64,000 nt of DNA. Origin: Asparagopsis taxiformis. Lineage: Eukaryota; Rhodophyta; Florideophyceae; Bonnemaisoniales; Bonnemaisoniaceae. Below, piece after piece: positions 44,248 through 56,100 of this stretch. The stretch covers positions 1 through 64,000 of the forward strand of contig JALQPE010002244.1 of NCBI GenBank assembly GCA_030407315.1. Reading direction: 5' to 3'. Within the stretch, counting starts at the first letter, position 1. Each line of letters starts with the position of its first letter. A model generated the notes under the pieces. That model ran no database searches and was not told where the DNA came from. It worked only from the letters and a program-made list of their open reading frames with translations. A program made the translations under genes and the position numbers.

Positions 44248-46249
44248 GACCAACACGATAGCGTCCAGTAATCATTCGGGATTACGGAATGCGCTAGTTG
44301 CGTCTGCTCGCTCGTGAGCTTCGGCACGTCCTCGCATGAACGGTTCAATCGAGCTTCGAGCTCGTCCGGCTTTTCGTTTGCCGTTTTCGTATCGTTGGGC
44401 GGCGGCCCATTCGTGAAGAGTATCGCCTCTAAATTCACGGCAACGTGAGCCGCGGCGAGCGATACGTCGTCATCATCCCTCTCGGGGATGTTCGGGTTAC
44501 CATCGTGGTAACTGGGCTCGCTAGCCCGTTCATTACGTAAGTACGCGGACTCGTCGTAGTCCGCGAACTTCCTCGACTCGTGGTCGGGAATAGCCAACGT
44601 AGGCTTCACCGGAAACCGCACTTTCGGTTTCGCGGCTGACGCGACAGCTCCGGTACGTGCACGGAAGGTTGTTCCTTCGGCCGTCGCCAATCGTCTCACA
44701 ACGGTGAGGTCGTTCCTCTCTCGTTCGGGAAGTGACCGGAGTCGTTCCGTCACTGCTGCCCGCGACGAGGGCAGTAAACCACGCACGTAGTGGTGAACGA
44801 GGAGTCGGTCCGTAAACACGTAGTTGCACGCCCGCGTGGCGGTGTCGAGTCTATCAGCGTACTGATTCTCGTCCTCGTCAGGACTCTGCGTGATCATCGT
44901 GACCTTTTCGTAGGCCTCCTGCAGCACGTCGTCTTGCAGGTACCGTTTAATGAACGCGTTGATCACGTGAGGCCACGAGAACCTCTTCGTCGGATCAGTC
45001 GTGATCACACCAGTCGTACACTGGGAATCGTAGAACCGTCGGGCGTCCCCTTCGAGGAAGAAGAAGTGCAGCGCACGTACTGCCACACCCTCGCACACTC
45101 CGAGTGTGCTGAACCCATCACGTATTTGGGCGAGGAATCCGAGCAACGTAATCGGATTCCGACCGGAGAACGGCTTTAACGTAGGGAAAAGTCCCTCCAG
45201 CTCACGTTTGAGCTTGTGCACGCTTTGACTCTCGTTCACGTAGAGATGTTCACGTACATCGTTAAGTCGGTACATGCGGTACGACACCACGTTCGCAAAT
45301 GCGTCGAGCATTCTCGAGTGCTCTGCCAACGCGTGGCAAACGGGTCCGAGGGCGTTCCCTGGTAAGCGTACCGCGTCGGCACGTTCGTTTTCGTGGACTC
45401 GCGTGTCCGTCGTGCCGAACGTACCCAGCCACGGAATATACGTCTCACGTGGCGGGGGAGCTCTCGTATCGAATTGTGCAGCTCGTGCTGCATCCGCCGA
45501 CCGCGCGTGGTCTGGCGTATCGTTAAAACGTAATTGCCTTCGTGGCGTCACGTCGGGGTCGGCGATGGCTCGTTGCACTGTCGCCCCCTCCCAACCGTCG
45601 TTGGGGTCGTAGGTCCGGGTGTTGATAGGTATCCTCCCGGAACGGCCGGGGAGGATTGCGAGTTATAGGCGCGCGAGCCTTGTTCGTAACTCGGGTCGCT
45701 TCCGCTCGGCGGAGCGGAGCGTCCGGCGACGATTTCGTTAAATACTACGACAAAAGAGCCGAGTCTTCCCTCCACGGCGGAGAGGCGGTTTCGCAAGTTT
45801 TCGTTTTCCCGTTCGAGGGTCGCTGAGCGTTCACGTAACGCAGCAGCCTCGCGCTCCGAGACTCTGAGTCTCTGCCTTACGGCTTCGTCGACGGCCGCGT
45901 CGCTCGCCCTTTCGATGTGACCTCAAAGATCTTCGTACACTACACGTAGTGCCGTGGGAGTCACGTTCCCTTGCTCGAGCTGACCGCGCGTTGCGGGGTC
46001 CATACTCAAGGACTCAAACGGGCTTACCGTACGTGGTAGCTGGCCGATCGCCTCGATATCCGGCGGGATAGATCGATCGGTCGCGAAGATCGTTTCTGCT
46101 GACAAGGCCACGTCGGCTTCGGCGTCCGCTGACGTTGGCAACGGTTGCCTGGGCGACGCGCTGGGATTCGACACAGCGTAATTCATAGACCGTAGTCTGT
46201 AGCACGTAGCTTTCGTAACGTAAAAGAGCTCAACCTCGTTGGTTGTCAT
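44248..46249 (-). pseudogene. gag: Gag of gypsy D, broken and truncated
   Basis: The ATG at 46249 lies 16 nt inside the PBS. A helical N-terminal part (EREAAALRERSATLEREN) precedes a Gag capsid domain matching gypsy A (FLEGDARRFYDSQ, EDENQYADRL, HHYVRGLLPS). An in-frame TGA (45923-45925) and a frameshift near 45610 disable it. The C-terminus ends inside the zinc knuckle (LSCWS) at about 44248, where the methyltransferase gene sequence begins; by chance or design the frame stays open across this junction. Confidence 0.85.
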
Positions 46250-46264
46250 TATGCTCGTAGCAAC

Positions 46265-46282
46265 TTCTAGGTCGAGAGACCA
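46265..46282 (-). other. Primer binding site of gypsy D
   Basis: TTCTAGGTCGAGAGACCA on the plus strand is identical to the PBS of gypsy A at 11784-11801, and again one base separates it from the LTR. Confidence 0.85.
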
Positions 46283-46283
46283 G

Positions 46284-46945
46284 TGTGGAACGACGTTAGT
46301 TCTAGAAGTAGCTGGTACGAGCCACGGACACGCTGTCCTTACGAAACGAAACAACGAACAGTGCCACCCGCTAGTGTTTGACTGTATTGGTAGAACGGTA
46401 GAAGGTAGAGGTTAGCGAGTAGACACGAGCGTCACGACGCAACAATCCACGCGAGGATTACGTTAACGGACGAGGTGGCACGTCACCAGAGGCGCTCTCA
46501 ACCAAGCCCGGAGGCACTACACGCGATCAGCCTCACGTGCGGCGATGGGTAGGGAGTACGCAGCTCGACGGAGACGAAGCCTCGTTAGGCGAAAACGTAA
46601 TACGTAACGTAGAAGTCAGTCGTAGACTAGAGCCGTTGCTCGTTCGATAATTGTCCCCTTTCCCTCCCGGCACGATGCCAATACCTATATAGCCACGATG
46701 GCATCGCTTTACAGTGTAAACACTGCTCGTAACGTCCCCGAATGGGAAAGGACCTTGTGGGTCGCACGTAGGGACCCGTTGGTCCGTTGGCCGTTGCCAG
46801 TACGTTCGTTGCACACGTGTGCCGGTTGCGCGCGCGCATGCGCCAGCAATGTTCGTGCATTGCTGTCGCCGGTCGTGTCCGCCGAAATTCGAATTCCGCG
46901 GAAATCGTAAATATTTGCAATTTCGGAATTGCCACGTATACTACA
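46284..46945 (-). repeat. LTR of gypsy D
   Basis: It starts TGTGGAACG next to the PBS and ends ACTACA (or ACTACACA at 46947) next to a PPT. Its length of about 662 bp is close to that of the gypsy A LTR. Gag lies on its left and the antisense ORF on its right, so one LTR serves as 5' LTR of one half-element and 3' LTR of the other. Confidence 0.75.
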
Positions 46946-46947
46946 CA

Positions 46948-46964
46948 GCCCCACCCCCACACCT
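46948..46964 (-). other. Polypurine tract of gypsy D
   Basis: On the minus strand GTGTGGGGGTGGGGC runs up to the LTR edge, as in gypsy A. Confidence 0.65.
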
Positions 46965-47386
46965 GGACGTCCCGGCCACGCGAGGCCCGTCAGGACGCGC
47001 CTGAGACACGGGGCCGTGGCGCGCTTTCGGGTACAACTGCGGACGTGGCAGTTGTCCCGAAAAATCTCGCTTAAACGTACGCGGCCCGGTTGGCTGATCG
47101 GTTCGCTACGGCGCCAGAGCGCGCCCGTGCGCTCCGGCTCTTTCGTAATCATCGAGGCCCGCCCGTTGGCATCGTTCGTCAATGCCTCGCTTAGGAGTTT
47201 CCTGCAATCGAATGCAGTGTCCAATTCCACCACGCGGGTGTGCTTCAATTCAGCGTGATACGTGCGTAGGCCGCGGCCATTTCGTGAATCTGCCAGCGGG
47301 AATTACGACAACGGTTGTCCGAAGTTTATTTAAGCCGCGGCTTAACGTGATAGCGATCGTCACTCACCCTTCCTCTCACTATCGTC
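46965..47386 (+). promoter_or_regulatory. Upstream region of antisense ORF D, with TATA-like box
   Basis: There is no supported gene. A TTTATTTAA box at 47325-47333 lies about 55 bp ahead of the first ATG (47387) on the plus strand, the expected place for a core promoter of the antisense ORF. Confidence 0.4.
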
Positions 47387-49772
47387 ATGCAGGCCGTTGC
47401 CTTTCCGTTCTTCCTCGCCTCTTTCCCCCGCTGGGTACTCCTGGCTACTTCCGTTCCTTACGTTCTCTTGCTTCGTCTTGCCCGCGTGGCTCTCGTCTTC
47501 GTGCTCGTTGCACTCTTCGTCTTCGTCGCGTACGAACTAACCACGATGGTTACTACGCGTAGCACCGATACCAACACTCCGCGGCCCGCCGGCTCTGCTG
47601 GAGGTGGAGCGAGGAACCCTTCGCAGGCGCTCCCTCCCTCGTCGGGGCCGGTGCGCCGCCAGCGACGGAAGCGTCCGTCGCGCCCGCCCCATCCGTTAGG
47701 GAGGGTCAAGCCGTTGCTTTGCAGGCCGTCGCCTCGTCGTCTCGCCCGATGGCTCCGTCTCGCCTGGTGGCTTCCGTGACGCCTGCCGAGGCTGCTAGGG
47801 CCGATGCCCCACGTGATGATGACGCAACGGCGTCCGACTCGGGGAATTCGTCACCCATCATTCCGGATGTCGCGGCCCCGTCGGTGGGTGTAGCCGCGAT
47901 GGCAGCGGCCGCTCGTTCGCGTCGTGCTGGGGCGGCGGCCCGCACGGGCGTGCCCCGTCGTGACGGCTCGCCTCGTTCCCCTCGCCAGGATCCTTCGCCG
48001 GAGAGTGGTGACCCCGCTGGGACAGTCGGTACCGCTTCACGTGGCGGTGTGGCGCTCAACGTAGGCGTCCTGACCCACGCGTGGGCTGCGTTGCCTCGCG
48101 TGGCTATCACGAATGACGATCTCGCCACGTTGGCAAAAGATCGTCTAGGCGCCCGCGCGGTTGTCGACTATATGCGTTCCGCCGAGGATACGTTGGGGCG
48201 TGAAGCCGGGTATCGTTTCGCCGTCGGGCCGCCGGGATCGGAACGTTACCAGATCCCGGCGTCGATACGTTGCGACCGCTCGTGGTTGCGTGACGTCAAC
48301 GACGCGATCTACGTGGACCGTATGGACGCGTTCCTGTGGAAGGGGACGCCCGAGGAACCACCGTTCATCTCGGTGGCGTCCGTCTTCGTGTGTCCGCGGA
48401 CACTTTCCGAAAGGCAACGTGCCGAATGGAAGACTGCTCTTTCGTTGAGCGTCATCTCCAAGAGCGTGGTGTCGTACGACGACCATTTCGCGCTCCGTCA
48501 CGTGAATGCGGACGACTACCGCGTGTCGCACGCGTCGGCTCCGTGGGTCGTCCCGAGCGAGCTCTACTTCCCGCCGTTGCCGGAAGTAGTGGAGGAGTTT
48601 CCGTACCCCCGTGGGTCGTCCACGTTGCTACCACGCGTAGTGCATTATTTTACCGATGCCGTGAAGGACGCGCCTGCCCCCGTGAAGGAATGTTTCCTCA
48701 TGGCTGTGGATATCGAACACGCAGCGATGCTCGCATGCTCGCTGTTCGTGGAACGTCGTGAGTTCGGGCGCGCGTGCCTACTTCCGGAGTCCACGTTGGA
48801 CTTCCTGGCCGACTACGAGATGCTTCGTGCAATCCCGGTGGACGGTTCCGACACGTTCGTCTCCGTTACCAGCGCGTTGGCTGAGGCTCGCGGCGCCCTT
48901 GCGTTGGGCCGGAGTAACGGGTTATACGCCCCGATTACGCAAGCGGCGATAACCAGGAGTTCGTCTCCGTGCGTAGCGATGGGGCTTACGTGCCGCGGGT
49001 CGCTTCCCGTTCCGAACGCCGTCGTGGCAATCGTACCGGTTATTTCGGCGGCCTCGGGGGCAACGAGCGCCCCCGCGGGTCGCGTTCTGGCCGTCGTGGC
49101 CGTCAAAACGAAGCGCCGCGTGCGCCGGATCCTCGAGAGATCGTGCCACGCGAGGCTACGGGAGGGGGCAACGTTGCCCGCGTCGGTCGTCCGGATGTGG
49201 TCACGCCGGCCGAGCGCGCGCCACGCTTCGTGAGCCTGGACGACCGCGTCTCCGATGAGGATGCCCGTCGGCTTCTCGGTACGTCGATGGCCGCTCCGCC
49301 TCGTGCGGACGGTTGGGTTATTCGTTCCCTTATCACGTCCGTGGCTCGCGCAGCCGAAGAGTTCAGGGCCCAGACGTTGGACCTAACTGCCCGCTTGGCA
49401 ACGGAACGCGCGATTTCGGAACGTCTCGCCGCGGCGACTCGTGGTTACGCACCAGCCGTTGGTGGTCGTAACGATTCCTACGGATACGCAAGTGGCGGCG
49501 GCTACGGAAACCCCGTTGGGTATGGCCACGCGGCGGCGTACCTGCCACGCGACCCCGCTTCGGCGCGCCCTTCGGATACACGCAGTCACGGGACTGCGGG
49601 CCCTTACGCTGGGGATCCCGCGTCGCGTCGCGAGCGAGCTCCCGTGGTCACGCAGACTGTCGATCCGTACGCGCCGGGCTTCGTTCAGCCCAGTCGCAGC
49701 CGCAGCCACGATAGCCGCGGCGAAGGCCCTGGTCCGTATGACCCTGCGGGCAAGCGTTCGCGTCGCTACTAG
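47387..49772 (+). pseudogene. Antisense additional ORF of gypsy D, two frameshifts
   Basis: This is the third member of the antisense ORF family. The frame from 47387 opens with about 50 hydrophobic residues (LLLRLARVALVFVLVALFVF); an alternative start at 47546 (MVTTRSTD) omits them and resembles the starts of the other members. A shift near 47640 leads into an Ala/Ser/Pro-rich part. The middle region follows (CDRSWLRDVNDAIYVDRMD, ECFLMAVDIEHAAMLACSLF), equivalent to the other two ORFs. A second shift at about 48932 leads to the Arg/Gly-rich helix and tail ending KRSRRY. The second shift is also present in the gypsy C copy. Function unknown. Confidence 0.75.
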
Positions 49773-50532
49773 GTCGTTCCTAGGTTAGTGCGTAGGCCTC
49801 GTAGGCTTTTAGCATCGAGCTGCTTCGTAAACTTTCGTTTGTTTCTTTGCGTAATCGCATGGCTCCGTTGAGATTCGTAATACGTATTTGCAGGTCGTCT
49901 GCAGCGGGGGAGGGGTGTGCGTTAAGCCCCTCCCCACAATTTTTTGTTGTGGCGTCTACCCCGTCGGGTGTCGTATGGCTTACGTAGCCCGTGCTTCGAG
50001 TTCGCGGCGGCGCGTGCCCGTTGGCAGGTTCGTGCAATTCGTGGTTATTCGACAAAGCGGCGGCGCGTAGCGGCGGCTTTTCACTGCGAGTGGTACGTTA
50101 ACCTCGATCGTAGAGCCCGTTGGCGTGCGTATCATTTAGTAACTAACTCGGAAATCGTTTCTGCCGTCGTTTCTCGTGCGGATAACCCCGTCGGGTGTCG
50201 AATTCCGTTGAGCGTTCGGGCTCTTTGACGCGTAGCACGTCGGTGTTAATTTTAATTTGCTCCGTTGAGCTGAGCGACAAAATTCGTCGAACGTCAGACC
50301 GGCTCGCGCGTGAGTCGGTTTGACGTTCTACGCCGTGGCGTGTACGCAGCGATTCGTCGCGGTGCGTTGCGGTTCCGTTGATAACGTCGTTGCCGGCGGG
50401 CTTGGCTTTTCGTATAGCCGTTGACGTCATTAGCGCCGTCGCGCTGGTCGTTTCTGCGGCTTCACGTTAGCCGGTGGCACAATCGTTGCGCGGGTTCGCT
50501 TCTCGCGGCGGCGTCCGTGGAGCGTTTTGTTA
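48903..50532 (+). repeat. Inverted duplicate arm 2 (gypsy D)
   Basis: Reverse complement of 31255-32884. It ends exactly where CACTA-2 is inserted. The part 49773-50532 is non-coding spacer between the antisense ORF and the missing pol; ORFs of 60-95 codons in it have no motif support. Confidence 0.9.
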
Positions 50533-51740
50533 CACTACTGTGTCTGAAATCGGGCCTGGGGCAGTACTGTACGGCAGTAAAATTTACTGCCTGAGGCAGT
50601 AAAATTTAGTACTGTAAAAATATAAATTAATGCCCTACTTGCCGGCAGTACAGTGCACTGCCCGGAGGCAGTGGCCATGTGCTGCCGACGGCAGTAGAAA
50701 GTACTGCCTGGATGTATGAGGTGAGGCAGTGGTGGGAGGCAGTGATAGTTGCTGGATTTAGATTGTTTTTCTGGCAGTGATTTGTGCTACATTGGCCTGT
50801 AAAATAAAGTAGTATATTGTGCTGACTTGGGCAGCACGGGGAGGGAGTAAAATATGCTGTCCAGGAATATGGCCCACGGCAGTACTATTTGGTGGCGTGG
50901 GATGCACCGTGTGGCAGTAGAAGCTAGTGTTTCCGGCAGCGTGCTGTGCTGGCTGCAGGCCCTAATGACGGCAGCACATTTTGCTATATTTAGGTAGTGC
51001 CCCGATGTACTGTATGATACTGCCTGCAGGTCATGGCAGAGGCAGAGAAATGTACTGTATTCTATTATTGGACAAAGCAGTAATTTCTGCTGCTGTGTGG
51101 TGCTGCTTTTTTTGTACTTACAGGTAGTGACAAGTCTATGTTCTGGCAGTAGAGTAATGCAGTGGAATATGATGACAGCAGACATGCTTCGAGGCTGTGT
51201 ATTCTACTGCCTGTGGAAGCGAGTGGGGACAGTAAATTATGATGTCTGACGAAATGTGTGAAAGCAATGAAATGAGGTGCTGATAGTCTCTGGAAAAGCT
51301 GCCTGATAGTACTGCTTTATGATACGAAAAGTGCTACCGTACCGTGCTACTTGCCGTGGTGGAAAGTGCTGCCGTGCTCTACTACTTGCGTATGTGTAAA
51401 TCACTGCCACGCTGTACTGCTCCAGGATATGTGAATTGCTGCCCCACAGCACTACAAAAAGTAGTAGATTTTGATGTATTATAGAGCTGTCCAGATCAGT
51501 GTAAAGTACTGTCTGATAGTGTTGTACTCGACAGGGGCATAGGACAGTACCAGTTACTGCCTGTGGCAGTGCAGTGTACTACCTGGAAGTGCTACCTGTG
51601 GCAGTACATTTCACTACCTGGAACTAGTGCTTGAGACAGTACAATTTACTGCCGGGAAGTCTATACTGAACCAGTAAATTGTAGTGCCTGGCGGTACTGA
51701 CTCGGACAGAACGGGAAAGTAGTAGAATATGATGCCTAGG
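50533..51740. repeat. CACTA-2 left terminus and subterminal repeats
   Basis: GGCAGTA/TACTGCC motifs recur in both orientations over about 1.2 kb, densest near 50560-50710 and 51480-51680. The first 120 bp align with the left end of CACTA-1. The repeat word differs (GGCAGT here, GACAGT there), which suggests separate transposase specificities. Confidence 0.85.
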
Positions 51741-53137
51741 GTAATACTTTCTAGTGCCTACAATTGATGTTCAGGACGATAGAATGAGGTGGAAATGCCA
51801 TTCCAGCCGCATGTTCAGGCATCTGGCTACGAAATGTCGGGCAGAATGGAGTATCTCTCTCGGTGGTCTTCATAGAAGTGTATAGGGATAACCAAGTGTG
51901 ATCTAAAAGGATGTCAGAATTTTTATGTAGCAAGGACAACGATGCCTGAAGGATTGTTCAGTTCTATCATTAGACTAGACTACTCATAAAATCGAACTAT
52001 CGTATCTAAAATCTTACTATCTCTACAACCAGGACTATTGTGCAAGCAAATCGAGTTCCTTGCTGTTTCAAAACTACATGTGATGTTCAGACAGGAGGGA
52101 AATAAACACCATTACAGATGATTTGCAACAGGTTAGCAATCGGATATAGAAAAGTATTGTAAAGGATGAGAAGAACATGAGTATGAATGGAATGAACAAA
52201 CTTACCATCATTGAACTATTTTTGCGTGCAAAGGTATTGGTTGTAGGTTGGAATGACGAAAGCTTGCAAGCTTTCGTCATTCCAACCTATAACCAATACC
52301 TATGCCAGAATCATTTGCAATCAATAGACTAGAATAGGATCAGCGAAGAACGATATTTATGGTTAGTGCACTATCTTTCATGGAAAGCATGTGGAAAGAA
52401 ATGAGAGAGGGAAAGATACCTACTCGACAACGTACCAGCCTTACCTGTCATCTTCATGATAACCGGATGATGAAATGGTCCTATACGTCGCGCATCAACA
52501 GCCTTAAATAGACAGCTCATCCACTCATAATGACCTCGTCGTAACTAGAAGGCAGATGATTTGGCAGACGATGATGTGGCAGATGATTTGGCAGCGGATG
52601 ATCTGTCGAATTTTCTGGACGTGATAAATTAGCAGAAATAGAAATCATGCCCCTACGCAATGTCAAACCAACCTAAAAGTCTTGGTATTGATGTTTAGCT
52701 GCATACTGAAGGAGAAACATCGAATAAATGCTGTAAATTAGAGTAGTAGACAATCCGAAAGAGAATTGCAACCGTGTTCTCATCTATATATAGTTTATTA
52801 CCATAACAAGATTACTATTGAGGCCTATTATACCATGTACTGAAGCTAAATTGTAAATGATTCGTGTATTTCATTCAGAAAAGGAAGCAGGAATCGTTGG
52901 AGGCATTAAAGATCGCTGAAGAACCCAACATGGGAAATCAAGTCACCTTTTCCTTGAGTTAGGTAGGACACTAGTCAGTGTGAAGTTTTCGATAAGATGT
53001 AACGGTAAGAAAATATAGGTACTATAAACTATTACAGTGGCCTGGTTAAAAAGAGACGGATACCATCTTATTAGTTGCCTACTAGTTGACATTAATCCAC
53101 AATTTGTGCAAGGTTCTCTCGAATCCAAAGAGAAGAG
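51741..53137. other. Upstream region of transposase 2, with hairpin
   Basis: Non-coding and AT-rich. 52232-52301 is an inverted repeat of two 35-nt arms without a loop, 34 of 35 paired, centred on GCTTGCAAGC. No other structure is seen. Confidence 0.75.
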
Positions 53138-56100
53138 ATGAAACGAACAGCTGTTCGGAAGAAAGGTACACCTCGAAGAACCCGGAGAAGGTTTGAATCA
53201 TTGCCAATCCCATACGAAAGTGGGACAAGGCACGAAAATGGGGAAACCCCGCTAGTTTCGAACGAAACATTCGAGGTTCACGCCGATATACCGGACGAAA
53301 ACGTCGGAAAAGCATCTGCTGAAGACGAGAATATTTCTAGTGGCAATGGAGAAGAGCACATTGCATTTTTTGAGGCTGGAAAAGTTACCAGAGAAGAAGA
53401 AACGATAGGCTCTGAGGAAAGCTCGGCCGAGAGCTGTGATGACCACGACGGAGAAGAGGCAGCGGAAGATGACCGCGGACTTGTGGATAAACTGCTGACC
53501 TGGCCAGTATTCTCTGCAATAATATTGCTTAGTGGAACGCTACGGATGAAACGCAAGGACTATGAAGGTATGCGTGAGATGTCTAATTTCAAGCGGGACA
53601 TTTCGGATCAAGCACCCAGCGACTCGTACATGAGGAAAGTCATTTTACCGTTCATTCTGAAAACATGTTTCCCACAAAGCATGGATACAACGTGTGAAAT
53701 AGATGTAACAAAAAGCGGCTCTAGGCTTGGAAAGATGTCTCCAGGACTGTCTAGTAGCCGTAGAGCTCATTGTACTACATCGGTACGAGTCGTGCTACCG
53801 AGCACATGGGCGGAAAGGGATATACAGACCGGACCCATTCTGGACTGCATAAAGTCTAGTAAAAGGGATAGTAGTGATGAAAGAGAAGATGAAGCATATC
53901 AAATTGCTTCAGAAAGTATTGAAAACTCTTTCATTGTCAAATGCCGTTCAGCTGTTCTGAATGACCCATTCCATCGCATTTCGGTAAGTGCATCAGATCA
54001 TGACGGTCACAAGATGCACAGAAAGGTATACGCCCGACATGGAGACGAGTTGAGGATCATATGTATGCCGACGACAAATCAAGAGGCCCTGGTGGCTAAG
54101 CTGGGAGGAGCCAGAACGAAACAGGGAAAGAACATCGAAACTGGAAAGAATTCTAGGAGCAGAAGAAGTTTTACAGCAAGGAGTGACTGGAGAATTGAAG
54201 CTATCATCATTGCAAGTTATCTTGCAACCGGAGAAGAACAACAAGAATCAAATATGGAAGATGTGATAGGCCCGCAAATCGATGCAATGGAAGAAACTGA
54301 GAAAAGAAATGCGAGGCGTGTCGTCTCCACCACAACGCTCGACGGAGAACATTGCAACAATGATATTCGGGCAGGTGACGCTATCACTCTGTTTCGGCCA
54401 AAAAGTAAGTCTGATGGGAGCACATTTGAAGAGTTACTACTCGTGAACAGACATCTGAAAAAGGGACGCTCTGAACATGCGACTTTTCTCATTTGCTCCA
54501 CAAGGGGAGCAACTGGGCAGCTACATCGCGAACAAATTCGGGTGAAAGACGTCCAGCTCATAGGAGCTCCAGACAAGAGGTCTAGATGGCACCCCGGCTC
54601 TAAACGTATGGATGCCTGCAGTGAGGGGAATCTTTCAGATGGCAGGAAATATATCGTATACCGATTTCTGCTATATGCTGATGACTTCCAGCCGTTCACA
54701 AGCCGGAAAGGAAGTTTTGGTGGCTGCTATATGCTTCCATTAGGCATACAGCCAAGCAAGAGAGCAAGCTTCCACGCAGTCCGCGTTCTTGGATTCGTTC
54801 CCCCGGGAGTTTCAACAAATGTTGTAATTGAGAGAGTTGTACCCGACATTGTGAAGGGAAGTACAGACGGTTTTCCAGCGAAAGATGCAAATGGAGAAGA
54901 CGTGGTCATATTCCTGGATCCTGTTGGATTTATCGGAGATTACCCAGCTGTTTCGCATACTCTGGATGTCCGTGGACACACCAGTAATACACCATGCCAT
55001 AGCTGCATTTTCGAAAAGCAAGATATGAGCAGCAGTGGAGGTTCACGAAATGCATACACAGCATTGCTAAACAGTCAGATGAGTACGCATGCCCGAGGAA
55101 TGCACCGAAACAAGCTTGTGAGGGAAGTCGCATCGCAAGATCAGCTCAAAGTTCTTGGACTAAGCCTAGATCCGATTGAGAATAAGGCACTCCATAATTT
55201 GAGTGAATCCCTTAATCGTGTGCGGAGAGGAGTTCCTACAAACGAAGAAGGAGTTCCAGTTGTTCCTTGTCAATTCGATCCATATCGCTCTGCTGTAGTT
55301 GCCCCAGACCATCTGCTCTCCGGACTGGCTCAAGATGTGATGAATGCGACAATCACCGCAGCAACACCTGTACTTCGAAATGTTGCGGAAACAGTTCTAC
55401 TGAATACCCTCCGAATGTTCTGTTTGAGTAGTCAGAGTCAGGTATTCGGGCAGAACTACCTATTATCGATGAACATGAGCGATATATTCGCTGTTCTCGT
55501 TGTAGCTCCCCAAGCATTTTATTCGGCATTTCGTATCGTCATCGGGAACTCTTGGGACGGGTATGAAAAACTTGAACGTATTCTTCGTTTGCTGAAAAAG
55601 TTTCAAATGGTTGTTGCCAGCATTCGATTCATCCCAACATGGTGGATAGATGGACTTGAGTCAACCAGGAGGTTCGAGGCCGAGAATGGCGGACGCCATG
55701 ACCACATTCTAGCTCTTGTTTCAGACTATATGAAAGAACTGCATGAGGTATGCAAGAAGGATCCTATTGCAATGAAACATCTGGACAAACCGAACTTGCA
55801 TCGGTTGATAGAATTTTGCGTACATACATTACCAGCTTTTGGAGCTGCGAAACATGTGGAAGAGCTTTTATTCGAGAGAATGCACCAGCCTCTTAAAAGA
55901 GGGGTTCGAAACTCGAACCATAAGAATGAACATCTGTCATCAATGGAGCTCATCATGGCCGATGACTGGCTCGCACGAATAGCCATCACGCTGGGTGCGG
56001 TAGGTCACAATACAAAACAATGGACGTCTGCCGATTGCAGACGCGTGTATTTTGCACTAGGAAAAGGAATTTCGGAGAGTCCACATGCGACAGAAGAGGC

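Noticed and set aside
44231..44250. GGCACTGCTGCGG as the right terminus of CACTA-1
   Set aside because: A right terminus must read TAGTG on this strand; the match is in the wrong orientation and imperfect.
44011..44271. Plus-strand ORFs opposite the methyltransferase leader
   Set aside because: They are shadows of the coding strand with Ser/Phe-rich composition and no features of their own.
47387..47545. Transmembrane N-terminus making the antisense ORF an envelope protein
   Set aside because: The hydrophobic stretch precedes a start (47546) that better matches the other family members, and no other member has a signal peptide or TM helix there.
50533..51740. Origin of replication or centromeric repeats
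   Set aside because: The repeats align with the terminus of CACTA-1 and adjoin a CACTA end, so a transposon terminus explains them.
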